The position numbers were made by a program, and so were the translations under genes. Positions 8,683 through 17,081 of a DNA stretch of 40,466 nucleotides are shown here, one piece after another. Within the stretch, counting starts at the first letter, position 1; each line of letters opens with the position of its first letter. Where the stretch lies: contig CALMBO010000004.1 of the NCBI GenBank assembly GCA_937860055.1, positions 1 through 40,466 on the forward strand, read 5' to 3'. The notes under the pieces are model-generated. The model did not search any database, had not been told where the DNA came from, and was given only the letters and a program-made list of their open reading frames with translations. This stretch comes from an uncultured Verrucomicrobiota bacterium (GTDB lineage: Bacteria; Verrucomicrobiota; Kiritimatiellia; CAIQIC01; Lenti-01).

Positions 8683-9837
8683 TTACTTCAATTCTTCCAG
8701 CAGATCCAGCAAGGCCTTCCGGCTACTGGCCACTCCATATCTTTCCACGCACCGGGCCCTGGCGCGTTCTCCCATCTGGCGGGAAGGCTCGGGATGATCC
8801 AGCACCTCCTCCAACGCCTGCTTCGCCAGGTCCACCCGGTCCGGCTCGACCAGCCGGCCGCATCCCTCCAGCACCTCGGGCAGATCGGAAACCGCGCTGG
8901 CCACGATCGGCTTCCCCATCGCCATGGCCTCGAACACCTTGCACGGCATCTGGCTGCGCGACAAAACGGTATCGGCCAGCGGGACGGCCAGCACGTCGCC
9001 CAACCCCAGGTAGAGAGGCATGTCGCGATGGATCCGGAGCGTTTCCTCCTCGCTCGTGGCCGGGCAATGGATGTACTTCCCGTATTCCGGATGCTGCATC
9101 ATCTGCCGCACATATTGGTTCTGCGGCCCAAGGATCACGAACGCGAGATCCGGTCTTCCTGTTTTCGCCAACGCTTCGGCGAACACTTCGACGCCCTTGT
9201 GGGGCCGGACCACCCCGCCAAAGACAAGCAGCTTTTTCCCGCCCAGGCCCAGTTGCCGCTTCAATGCCTCGACCTTCGCCGGGTCCTGCGGCTTGAACCA
9301 TTCCGTGTCCACCCCGATGTGGAAGATCCGGCAATCGAACTTGTCCTGCAGGAAGCGCGTCGTTCCGAGCCGCACATCGCACTGGCGAAGGCGGCGCTCC
9401 ACCCAGGGCACATAGACATTGTTGCAGGGGTGGGCCCAGTCGCGGGCCCAGTTCTTCAGCCGTTCGCCCAGGCCCCACGAGGCGGAAACCGCCCCGTCCC
9501 ACTCGTCCAGGTACGCAACCACCCGGCAGCCCCGTTCCCGCCTGGCCAGCAGGGCCGCCGGCAGATTGCCCCCGAACGCCTTCATCGTGATGACCACATC
9601 CCCGCGCACCGCGCGGGCCAGCTTGCGGACCTCGCGGAAATACTCGGGGAAGCGGTACAGCCTCGGACAATCCACCGCCCGGTAGGCGAACTCGTCGGAA
9701 TACATCGCGTTGGGTTTTCCCCACAGGCAGGGGCCGACGATTTCCACCTCGTGCTCCCGGCAGATGCACCGGGCCATGCGCGCGGCGATCCCCACGATGG
9801 GCCAGCCCAGGTCCGGGACCAGGAATGAAACCTTCAT
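8683..9837 (-). CDS. GT4-family glycosyltransferase (GT-B fold)
   Basis: A 384-residue retaining glycosyltransferase. The C-terminal half (190-380) is the nucleotide-sugar-binding Rossmann domain with GGKKLLVFGGVVRPHKGV and the donor-binding block PCKVFEAMAMGKPIVAS followed by LPEVLEGCGRLVEP, typical of GT4. The N terminus MKVSFLVPDLGWPIVGIAAR is the acceptor-domain start. There is no signal peptide or clear membrane helix, so it probably acts at the cytoplasmic face of the membrane on a lipid-linked glycan. The start codon overlaps the stop of the FAD oxidoreductase (ATGA, 9834-9837), implying translational coupling. It is the last gene of the operon. Donor and acceptor are unknown. Confidence 0.88.
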   Translation of the reverse strand: MKVSFLVPDLGWPIVGIAARMARCICREHEVEIVGPCLWGKPNAMYSDEFAYRAVDCPRLYRFPEYFREVRKLARAVRGDVVITMKAFGGNLPAALLARRERGCRVVAYLDEWDGAVSASWGLGERLKNWARDWAHPCNNVYVPWVERRLRQCDVRLGTTRFLQDKFDCRIFHIGVDTEWFKPQDPAKVEALKRQLGLGGKKLLVFGGVVRPHKGVEVFAEALAKTGRPDLAFVILGPQNQYVRQMMQHPEYGKYIHCPATSEEETLRIHRDMPLYLGLGDVLAVPLADTVLSRSQMPCKVFEAMAMGKPIVASAVSDLPEVLEGCGRLVEPDRVDLAKQALEEVLDHPEPSRQMGERARARCVERYGVASSRKALLDLLEELK

Positions 9838-11111
9838 GCCCCGCCCCCCATCGCCTCGGCCAGCGCGCAGCCGCTTTCATAGGCGCGGTCGGACCAGATG
9901 TATTCCCAATTGCCGAACAGCCCCGCCGTCTCGATGCCGCGGCCGCGCAGCCAGCCTCGCACATGCCGCACCGCCGCCGCGCGATCCAGGTCGGAAATCA
10001 CATAGGAAACCGGGAACGTGCGGATCTCCGCCGCCACCACCGCCGATTCCGGAAAATCCAGCAGGCGGACAAGATCGGCCACGGCCTTGTTGCGCAGCGA
10101 TTCCCCGCCCGGCCGCGCATCGCCCGGGACGAAGATCTCCGCCTGGACCGCCGTCCTCCCGCTTTCCTCCCCCGACAGCGAGAACGGGAACGACACGCGC
10201 GAGACCTCGATTTCCGGGTCGTAGACGTAGAACCAGTTCGCCGGCCCCAGATTCTCGCGGTCCACCACGAAATTCACGCAATAGTGGCGCAGCGCGCGGA
10301 GGCGGGCCGCCGCCTCGCGCACATCGGCCGGCGCGTCCGGGACCATGGCCGCCAGCTGCGGCAGCGGAATCGTCGAAACCAGCGCGTCGTATCCCTCTTC
10401 CGTGCCGTCCGCGAACGATACGCGGCGCCTTCCCGCATCCACCTGCACGGCCCGCTTGTTCAGGCGCAGATCCACGCCTCCGTACAGGTGCGCCACGAGC
10501 CCGAAGAAACCGCCGCACCGGGGATAGCGGAATTTGCGGAAGACCGCCTGTTTCTCTTCCTGATGCCCCTGGGCGCCGGCAATGATGTTCTCCACCTGCG
10601 ACGGCAACAGGCGCCCGCCCAGCCAATCCGTCGCCAGTTCGGCCATCGGCACATGCCAGTATTTCGCCGTGTAGAGCCGGTAGAAGTTCTCCAGCAGGAA
10701 GTCGCCATACTGGAAACGGCACCACTCTTCGTAGTTTCCCGGCGTCCGGCCGCGGTATTTTTCCTGCGCCGCGAGAAAGTCCTTCAGGGCCGCATCGCGC
10801 TCCGCCGGGGCCAGTTCCGCCAGATGGTTCTGCACCGGATAGGCGAACCAGCGCCCCGCCTTGTGGTTCAGCACCACGCTCTTCGCCATTTCATGCAAAG
10901 GGGTGCCGGCGCAGACCGCCTCGAGCCACGCCGCACCCTGCGAATGGCAGATGTGCGCCCCCTGGTCGAACCACGCCCCCGCAAACTCGCGCGACCGCGC
11001 ATACCCCCCCGGCTCCGCCTCCGCCTCGAACATGCGGCTCCCCGGAAAATGCCGCGCAAACCCCAGCCCGGCCAGCCCGCCCCCCAGCACCACGACATTC
11101 CGCGCGCTCAC
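9834..11111 (-). CDS. FAD-dependent oxidoreductase, amine-oxidase / UDP-galactopyranose-mutase-like
   Basis: A 425-residue flavoprotein. A dinucleotide-binding motif lies at the extreme N terminus (VVVLGGGLAGLGFARHF), followed by an acidic FEAEAEPGG for the ribose. The C terminus ends with a second FAD-contact block, GLFGNWEYIWSDRAYESG. Similar proteins occur in LPS and capsule clusters and are annotated as protoporphyrinogen-oxidase-like or UDP-Galp-mutase-like; the substrate is probably a nucleotide- or lipid-linked sugar, which is inference. I chose the GTG at 11111 because it overlaps the epimerase stop (GTGA) and lies just before the FAD motif. The reading frame stays open 142 codons further upstream, but that stretch is antisense-like shadow coding over the epimerase gene. 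Confidence 0.82.
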   Translation of the reverse strand: MSARNVVVLGGGLAGLGFARHFPGSRMFEAEAEPGGYARSREFAGAWFDQGAHICHSQGAAWLEAVCAGTPLHEMAKSVVLNHKAGRWFAYPVQNHLAELAPAERDAALKDFLAAQEKYRGRTPGNYEEWCRFQYGDFLLENFYRLYTAKYWHVPMAELATDWLGGRLLPSQVENIIAGAQGHQEEKQAVFRKFRYPRCGGFFGLVAHLYGGVDLRLNKRAVQVDAGRRRVSFADGTEEGYDALVSTIPLPQLAAMVPDAPADVREAAARLRALRHYCVNFVVDRENLGPANWFYVYDPEIEVSRVSFPFSLSGEESGRTAVQAEIFVPGDARPGGESLRNKAVADLVRLLDFPESAVVAAEIRTFPVSYVISDLDRAAAVRHVRGWLRGRGIETAGLFGNWEYIWSDRAYESGCALAEAMGGGA

Positions 11112-12016
11112 GGAACCGCCTCCCGGCACAACGCGTCGATCCCCTTCTTCCACGAAATCCGCGCGCGCCAGCCCAGCCGAGCCGCCGCGGCCGATACGTC
11201 CGCATATTGCTCTTCCGGTTCGCCGGCCCGCATCGGCTTCGCCCCGAAACGGAACAACGCCTGAGAGCCCGTCTTCTTCGCGATCCGCTCCAGCACCTCG
11301 CGCAGCCGCACCGGTTCGCCCCGGCCCAGGTTGCAGACCGAAAATGCGCCATTCTTCCCGAGGCGGAGAGCCGCCTGCGCAATGCCTTCGGCCACATCGT
11401 CCACATGGATGAAATCGCGGAATTGGAACCCTTCCGAAAATTCCGCCGGCTTCCGTTCCCTTGCGCAACGCAGGGCGTAGGGAATCACCATGTTTCCTCC
11501 CTGCCCCGGTCCGTAGACAAGGAACGGCCTCAGCCAAACCGCCCTGTGACCGGCGCGTGTCCAGGCTTCGAGCGCCTGGCAGGCCTCGTGCTTCGCCTTT
11601 CCATAGGCCGACAGCTTCAGCCCCGGCGCCATGTCCTCGCTCAGGCGTCCTTCGAGCTCGCCGTATTCCTCGGCGCTGCCCAGCCCCACCACGCCGGCCA
11701 GCCCCTCCTGCCCCAGCAGCCGCGCGAAAGTCCGCAAAGATTCCTGCTGCGAGTCTGCATCGCCCCGGTCGAGGCTCCAGGCGAGATGAACCAGCATCCA
11801 GTTTCCTTTTAAACCGGGCATTTCGCGGTCCAGATCCAGCTTGCGATACTCAACGCCCGCCGGCCACCCGCCGGGGTCTGAAACCCGATCCAAGGCGATT
11901 ATGTCCACCCCCGCCCCGGCCAAGTGCGCGACGACCCGGCGGCCGATGAACCCCGCCGCGCCGGTGACGACCACGGCAGGCGAAAGGCAAAAGGCTGAAG
12001 ACGGAAGGGAAGTCAT
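11108..12016 (-). CDS. NAD(P)-dependent sugar epimerase/reductase (extended SDR)
   Basis: A 302-residue extended short-chain dehydrogenase acting on a nucleotide sugar. The NAD(P)-binding motif TGAAGFIG is at 18-25, the serine segment is GLGSAEEYG, and the catalytic Tyr/Lys pair lies in LSAYGKAKHEA. The FRDFIHVDDVAEGI block is typical of nucleotide-sugar epimerases and reductases. It stands downstream of rfbG and rfbF, so it probably acts on CDP-4-keto-6-deoxyglucose or a derivative; CDP-abequose/paratose-synthase-like enzymes share the GS-xx-EYG pattern. Start ATG 12016 overlaps the four-helix gene's stop (ATGA). Its first 13 residues (MTSLPSSAFCLSP) are encoded by the inverted repeat of the inserted cassette, so the native N terminus was replaced. 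The in-frame ATG at 12106 lies inside the four-helix gene and is rejected. Confidence 0.85.
   Translation of the reverse strand: MTSLPSSAFCLSPAVVVTGAAGFIGRRVVAHLAGAGVDIIALDRVSDPGGWPAGVEYRKLDLDREMPGLKGNWMLVHLAWSLDRGDADSQQESLRTFARLLGQEGLAGVVGLGSAEEYGELEGRLSEDMAPGLKLSAYGKAKHEACQALEAWTRAGHRAVWLRPFLVYGPGQGGNMVIPYALRCARERKPAEFSEGFQFRDFIHVDDVAEGIAQAALRLGKNGAFSVCNLGRGEPVRLREVLERIAKKTGSQALFRFGAKPMRAGEPEEQYADVSAAAARLGWRARISWKKGIDALCREAVP
11979..12013. repeat. left inverted repeat of the four-helix (IVP) cassette
   Basis: This purine-rich stretch contains AAGGCTGAAGACGGAAGG (11991-12008). It matches, inverted, 17 of 18 bases at 12402-12419 on the other side of the four-helix gene. It overlaps the first codons of the epimerase gene. 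Confidence 0.8.
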
Positions 12017-12384
12017 GGAGACGCACCTGGAGAATTTCGCAAGGATCGAATCAATCCAGACAAAACTTTCTCCCCTTCCAGTAAAAGCGGTTCGAGTCCG
12101 TCGCAAGCTGCTTTGGACAGGTATTCCAAGCGCATAGACAGGCTAAACTGGTAACGCAATTCTCTCAGCGACCCGAAAGCGATGTTTAAAAAGTTTACGT
12201 ATTCGGATTCGCTCGATCGGGCGCAGCCTTCCACAATGTTCGAGGCCGCAGATACAGCCGCCCTGCGCATCTGGGAAGTCAAGGCGTACAACTCATCCCG
12301 GGGAAACGAACGCGTGAGATGATAGGTCTGCAGGGCAATTTGGTCGACCAATTCAAAGGCCCGAAGGTTGTTGTGATCTCTCAT
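12013..12384 (-). CDS. four-helix bundle protein (23S rRNA intervening-sequence protein family)
   Basis: A 123-residue protein of the four-helix-bundle / S23 / IVP family, first known from ORFs inside intervening sequences of 23S rRNA and related in fold to Avd of diversity-generating retroelements. Family marks are the N-terminal LRAFELVDQIA, LTSQMRRAAVSAASNIVEGCARSSESEYVNFL (split here over two blocks) and the LRELRYQFSLS helix. The molecular role is unknown; members are basic and probably bind RNA. The gene is visibly less GC-rich than its neighbours and is bracketed by inverted repeats (11979-12013, 12387-12443). It sits in the middle of a polysaccharide operon with which it has no evident functional link, and overlaps the epimerase start by 4 bp. 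I read it as an inserted cassette. Confidence 0.88.
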   Translation of the reverse strand: MRDHNNLRAFELVDQIALQTYHLTRSFPRDELYALTSQMRRAAVSAASNIVEGCARSSESEYVNFLNIAFGSLRELRYQFSLSMRLEYLSKAACDGLEPLLLEGEKVLSGLIRSLRNSPGASP

Positions 12385-12386
12385 CT

Positions 12387-12443
12387 CGCTTCAGCCTTCA
12401 GCTTTCCGTCTTCAGCCTTCCGCCTTCAGCCTTTAGCCTTCCC
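12387..12443. repeat. right inverted repeat and CTTCAGCCTT tandem array of the IVP cassette
   Basis: About five imperfect copies of a ten-base unit like CTTCAGCCTT or CTTCCGCCTT stand between the rfbF stop and the IVP start. The segment 12402-12419 is the inverted counterpart of 11991-12008 (17/18). On the minus strand the repeat also supplies GAAGG-like sequence just before the IVP start. Confidence 0.8.
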
Positions 12444-12445
12444 GC

Positions 12446-13228
12446 TCACCCCGCCCAAGGGGCCTTGCCGGACTCGTAGATTTTCTCGAGGTTTTCGCGG
12501 TCGCGCATCGTGTCCATGCAGCCCCAGAAACCCTCGTGGCGGAACGCAAACAGTTCGCCATCCGCCGCCAGCCGGGCCAGCGGCTCGGCTTCAAGGCTCG
12601 TGTTCTCGTTCGCGGGGATCCGCGCGGCAAACTCCTTCTGGAAGAAGAAGAACCCGCCGTTGATGTAGTCGTTGTGGAGCTTTTCCTTTTCGCGGAAGGC
12701 GAGCACCTTCCCGTCCGCCCCCAGTTCCATCATGCCGAAGCGGGAGGGCGGATGGACGGCGGTCATGGTGCCGATCCGGCCGTGCGCGCGGTGGAAGGCC
12801 AGCTCCGCGTCGAGATCCACGTCGGAAAGCCCGTCGCCGTAGGTCAGGCCGAACAAAGGCGCCTCCACGTACTTCGCCGCGCGCAGGATGCGCGTGGCGG
12901 TCAGGCTGTGCTCGCCCGTCTCCGCCAGCGTGATGTCCCAGTCGCCCGCCGGACCGTTCTCGTATTCCACCTTGCCGCCCGCATGCAACCGCACCGTCGC
13001 GGTGCGTTCGCGCACGTTCAGGAAATACTCCTTGATGAGCTCGCCCTTGTAGCCGAGGCAGACGATGAATTTGCGGAATCCGAAGCGGCTGTAGTACTGC
13101 ATCAGGTGCAGCAGGATCGGCTTGCCGCCGATGGTCACCATCGGCTTCGGGATGTCGCGGGTCTCCTCCATCAGGCGCGTCCCGCGGCCGCCGGCCAGGA
13201 TCATGATCGGAATATCCTTGTTCTGCAT
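12446..13228 (-). CDS. rfbF: glucose-1-phosphate cytidylyltransferase
   Basis: A 260-residue nucleotidyltransferase that makes CDP-glucose from CTP and glucose 1-phosphate, the first step to CDP-6-deoxy and 3,6-dideoxy hexoses. The N-terminal MILAGGRGTRLMEETRDIPK, the segment GGKPILLHLMQYYSRFGF and the conserved ending EGFWGCMDTMRDRENLEKIY are diagnostic of RfbF/DdhA; the length matches the family (256-260). A GGGAG Shine-Dalgarno stands 7 bases before the ATG, inside the 12-bp gap after rfbG. The order is dehydratase first, then cytidylyltransferase, reversed relative to the Salmonella rfbF-rfbG order. The IVP cassette lies directly downstream, so the original downstream neighbour was probably the epimerase. 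Confidence 0.94.
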   Translation of the reverse strand: MQNKDIPIMILAGGRGTRLMEETRDIPKPMVTIGGKPILLHLMQYYSRFGFRKFIVCLGYKGELIKEYFLNVRERTATVRLHAGGKVEYENGPAGDWDITLAETGEHSLTATRILRAAKYVEAPLFGLTYGDGLSDVDLDAELAFHRAHGRIGTMTAVHPPSRFGMMELGADGKVLAFREKEKLHNDYINGGFFFFQKEFAARIPANENTSLEAEPLARLAADGELFAFRHEGFWGCMDTMRDRENLEKIYESGKAPWAG

Positions 13229-13240
13229 GTTCGGCTCCCT

Positions 13241-14314
13241 TCAGCTTCCCGGTTCGTACGCCGCGATTTCGGCATCCATGAAACGCCGGACGGCCTCCGC
13301 ATCCGGCGCGGCCAGCATGGCCCGGTATCCGGCGGCCGTGCGCCGCACAGTCGTCTCGAAATCCCAGCGGGGCCTCCATCCCAGGCGCGCGGCCGCCTTG
13401 CCGATGGCCAGCTGGAGCAGATGCGCCTCGTGCGGATGGGCGGGATCGGGATCGCCCCGCCAGGCTGCTCCGGCGCCCCACGCCCCGCAAAAGAGATCCG
13501 CCAGTTCGCCGACGGTGCGCGCGCTGGCCGGATCGGGGCCGAAATTCCAGCCTTCCGCCACCGCCTCCCCCTCCTCCAGCAGGGCCTGCCCCAGGCGCAG
13601 ATAGCCGCCCAGCGGTTCCAGGACATGCTGCCACGGCCGCACCGCGCGCGGATGGCGGACCCGGAGCGGCTGGCCGGCGCGGAAGGCCCGCACCGCATCG
13701 GGCACGATCCGGTCCGCGGCCCAGTCCCCCGGGCCGATCACGTTCCCGGCGCGGGCCGTGGCCAGATGGATTTTCCCGCCCGGCGCGAAGAACGCGGAGC
13801 GGTAGGACGCCGCCACCAGTTCCTCGCACCCCTTGGAGGCGCTGTAGGGATCGTGCCCCCCCATCGGATCGTCCTCGCGGTAGGCGTAGTCCTCCTCGCG
13901 GTTCTCGTAGCACTTGTCGCTCGTCACCACCACCGCCGCGCAGGGCCGCCCCGCCAGCCGCAGGGCCTCCAGCACGTGCGCCGCGCCCCTCACGTTCACA
14001 TCGAAGGTCTCCACGGGCTCGGCATAGGAGCGCCGCACCAGCGCCTGCGCCGCCAGATGGAACACCGCGTCGGGCCTGAACTCGCGCGCCAGGGCGGCCA
14101 TCCGCTCGCCGTCCCGGATATCCGCCGCCTCGTGCCGGATCCACTTGTCCAGTTCCGCCCGGACAAAAGGCCCATCCGGGGTTTCCGGATCCAGACCGAT
14201 GCCCAGCACCTCCGCCCCGAGGCGGCGCAGCCAGAAGGCCAGCCACGAACCCTTGAAGCCGGTATCGCCCGTCAGCCACACCCGCTTGCCGCGATAGGCG
14301 CCGCCGAAGTTCAT
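13241..14314 (-). CDS. rfbG: CDP-glucose 4,6-dehydratase
   Basis: A 357-residue extended SDR that converts CDP-glucose to CDP-4-keto-6-deoxyglucose with bound NAD. The signature LTGDTGFKGSWLAFWL (14-29) is specific for RfbG. The active site shows VVVTSDKCYEN and the YSASK pair in DPYSASKGCEEL, with ARAGNVIGPGDWA and RPWQHVLEPLGGY blocks of the same family. ATG 14314 overlaps the glycosyltransferase stop (ATGA, 14311-14314), and the length from there matches the family (356-360). The frame is open for 297 more codons upstream, but that part overlaps the glycosyltransferase gene and is discarded. Confidence 0.95.
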   Translation of the reverse strand: MNFGGAYRGKRVWLTGDTGFKGSWLAFWLRRLGAEVLGIGLDPETPDGPFVRAELDKWIRHEAADIRDGERMAALAREFRPDAVFHLAAQALVRRSYAEPVETFDVNVRGAAHVLEALRLAGRPCAAVVVTSDKCYENREEDYAYREDDPMGGHDPYSASKGCEELVAASYRSAFFAPGGKIHLATARAGNVIGPGDWAADRIVPDAVRAFRAGQPLRVRHPRAVRPWQHVLEPLGGYLRLGQALLEEGEAVAEGWNFGPDPASARTVGELADLFCGAWGAGAAWRGDPDPAHPHEAHLLQLAIGKAAARLGWRPRWDFETTVRRTAAGYRAMLAAPDAEAVRRFMDAEIAAYEPGS

Positions 14315-15255
14315 CGCCCGAGCCTCCGCTTCGCGATTCCGGGGATCTGCTTCGCCAGCCGCACCCAGCGCAGGACGGGGGCCGTCCACGGCGAACGACC
14401 GGGCAGGTTCACCCGGCGGATGTCCTCCAGCAGCGAGGATCGGTCCAGCCACTCCTGCTGGACGAAGAACGCGTAATGCAGCACCACCAGGCTCTGGTCC
14501 ACGACGCAGGCCTGGCGGTTCGCCTCGAACCACGCGCACCAATCCGGCTCGTCGCGCGGGGGAAGCGCCCCGCCCATCCGCTGGACATGGGCGTAGTCGT
14601 AGCAGATGCACCCGATGCTGAAATACCTGCAGAATTCGTGCCAGCGCGGATGCCCCCCCGCCGCCAGCCGCCGCCGCTGTTCCTCGTTGGCCGCGTCGAT
14701 GTCGAGGAATTGCCGGGAGGCCCATTCCGCGATGTACGGGCTTTGCCAGGTCGGGCCCTTCGGTTCGTCGGAAGGGGGCGCGCCAAAACGCCGGCCGAAT
14801 TCGCCCAGCTTCTCCGGATAAAACGTGTTCAGCAGGCGATGCAGGCCGAATGCGTTGTTGGGAATCAGCGGCGTGATGAGCGCCAGGTCGTTGCGCGATG
14901 AAAACTGCTCGTAGGTCTCCAGCATGCGCTCGGCCCAGCCGCGCGGAACAAAGACATCCTCGTCCACCTTCACGTAGACGGAACCGGGATAGCGGCGGAT
15001 GCATTCGTTCTGGACGGCGCAGATGCCCCCCGGCCGCGTGCCGTCCCCCTCCACCGTGTCCCACCCCACTCCGGGCCGGGCCGCCATATAGCCCTCCACG
15101 AACCGCCGGAGCCGCGCCGGCACCCCGTTCAGCAGCAGCACGACGCGATCGAAACGGGAAAAGGCATCGGCCCGCTCCAGCATGTCCAGGCAGAGACGCA
15201 GGCAATCCAGCCGGTCATGCGTCAGGATCATCAGGACTTTGCGCTTCGGATTCAT
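14311..15255 (-). CDS. GT-A type glycosyltransferase
   Basis: A 314-residue cytoplasmic protein that looks like a GT2-like (GT-A fold) transferase. The N-terminal KVLMILTHDRLDCLRLCLDM is the first Rossmann-like strand and helix. The acidic KVDEDVFVP (near residue 96) is a DxD-type metal/nucleotide-sugar motif. The middle has PNNAFGLHRLLNTFYPEKLG, and the C terminus a WVRLAKQIPGIAKRR amphipathic basic tail that may touch the membrane. There is no signal peptide. It is the first gene of the polysaccharide operon, just downstream of the likely promoter; no clear Shine-Dalgarno is seen. The donor sugar and acceptor cannot be told. Confidence 0.75.
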   Translation of the reverse strand: MNPKRKVLMILTHDRLDCLRLCLDMLERADAFSRFDRVVLLLNGVPARLRRFVEGYMAARPGVGWDTVEGDGTRPGGICAVQNECIRRYPGSVYVKVDEDVFVPRGWAERMLETYEQFSSRNDLALITPLIPNNAFGLHRLLNTFYPEKLGEFGRRFGAPPSDEPKGPTWQSPYIAEWASRQFLDIDAANEEQRRRLAAGGHPRWHEFCRYFSIGCICYDYAHVQRMGGALPPRDEPDWCAWFEANRQACVVDQSLVVLHYAFFVQQEWLDRSSLLEDIRRVNLPGRSPWTAPVLRWVRLAKQIPGIAKRRLGR

Positions 15256-15275
15256 CGATTCCAGTCTGTACCGGC

Positions 15276-15303
15276 ATCATAAGCAAAAACCCGCCCCTTG
15301 CAA
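15276..15303 (-). promoter_or_regulatory. sigma70-like promoter for the polysaccharide operon
   Basis: On the minus strand TTGCAA (15298-15303) and TATGAT (15276-15281) are separated by 16 bases, close to the sigma70 consensus. The predicted start would leave a leader of about 14 bases before ATG 15255. The -35 element lies in the loop of the malQ terminator. Confidence 0.5.
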
Positions 15304-15317
15304 GTCCGGGGGCGGGT
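15285..15317 (-). terminator. Rho-independent terminator of malQ
   Basis: On the minus strand a perfect 9-bp stem ACCCGCCCC/GGGGCGGGT with an 11-base loop is followed directly by TTTTT. It stands 26 bases after the malQ stop. This is the best terminator in the window. Confidence 0.82.
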
Positions 15318-15343
15318 GCGGCGCGCAAACACCGGGGAAACGC

Positions 15344-16873
<1,530 letters not shown>

Positions 16874-16880
16874 TGCAAAT

Positions 16881-16887
16881 CTCCTCC
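16881..16887 (-). promoter_or_regulatory. malQ ribosome binding site
   Basis: GGAGGAG on the minus strand, 7 bases before ATG 16873. It contrasts with the two giant genes upstream, which have no such site. Confidence 0.8.
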
Positions 16888-17019
16888 GACCTTTTGTCGC
16901 AAAGGGTTTATTTAGGCATAAAATCCGGCCCGTGTCGAAACGTTTTATTCGGCAGGAGCCCCTTCCCGCTTTCCAGGGGCTTCAAGGCCCTGTCCGGCGG
17001 CACGTTTCCTGCCTATGGA

Positions 17020-17050
17020 AAGGAGTTTTCCACACTGTGGAAAACTCCTT
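17020..17050. terminator. perfect palindrome downstream of the first giant gene
   Basis: AAGGAGTTTTCCACA, one base, then its exact reverse complement. It lies 31 bp after the giant gene's stop and 147 bp before malQ, so it is placed as a terminator. There is no U-tract beyond the stem. The arms each contain TTTTCCACA, which fits the DnaA-box pattern TTWTNCACA, so other roles are open. Confidence 0.5.
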
Positions 17051-17081
17051 CCCTCCGAAGGGGTTGGCCGCCTTCTTCGCG

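Noticed and set aside
11112..11537. N-terminal extension of the FAD oxidoreductase frame by 142 codons
   Set aside because: It overlaps the epimerase gene, is Gly/Arg-rich shadow sequence, and the GTG at 11111 with a GTGA overlap starts right at the FAD-binding motif.
12013..12384. Avd-like protein of a diversity-generating retroelement
   Set aside because: No reverse transcriptase, template repeat or adenine-biased variable repeat is visible; the inverted repeats fit an IVP cassette better. The FN3 inserts also show no template repeat.
12387..12443. CRISPR-like short repeats
   Set aside because: The units are about ten bases, contiguous and imperfect, with no spacers and no cas genes.
14315..15205. 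N-terminal extension of the RfbG frame by 297 codons, which could look like a fusion
   Set aside because: It overlaps the glycosyltransferase gene in another frame and shows no domain; ATG 14314 gives the normal RfbG length.
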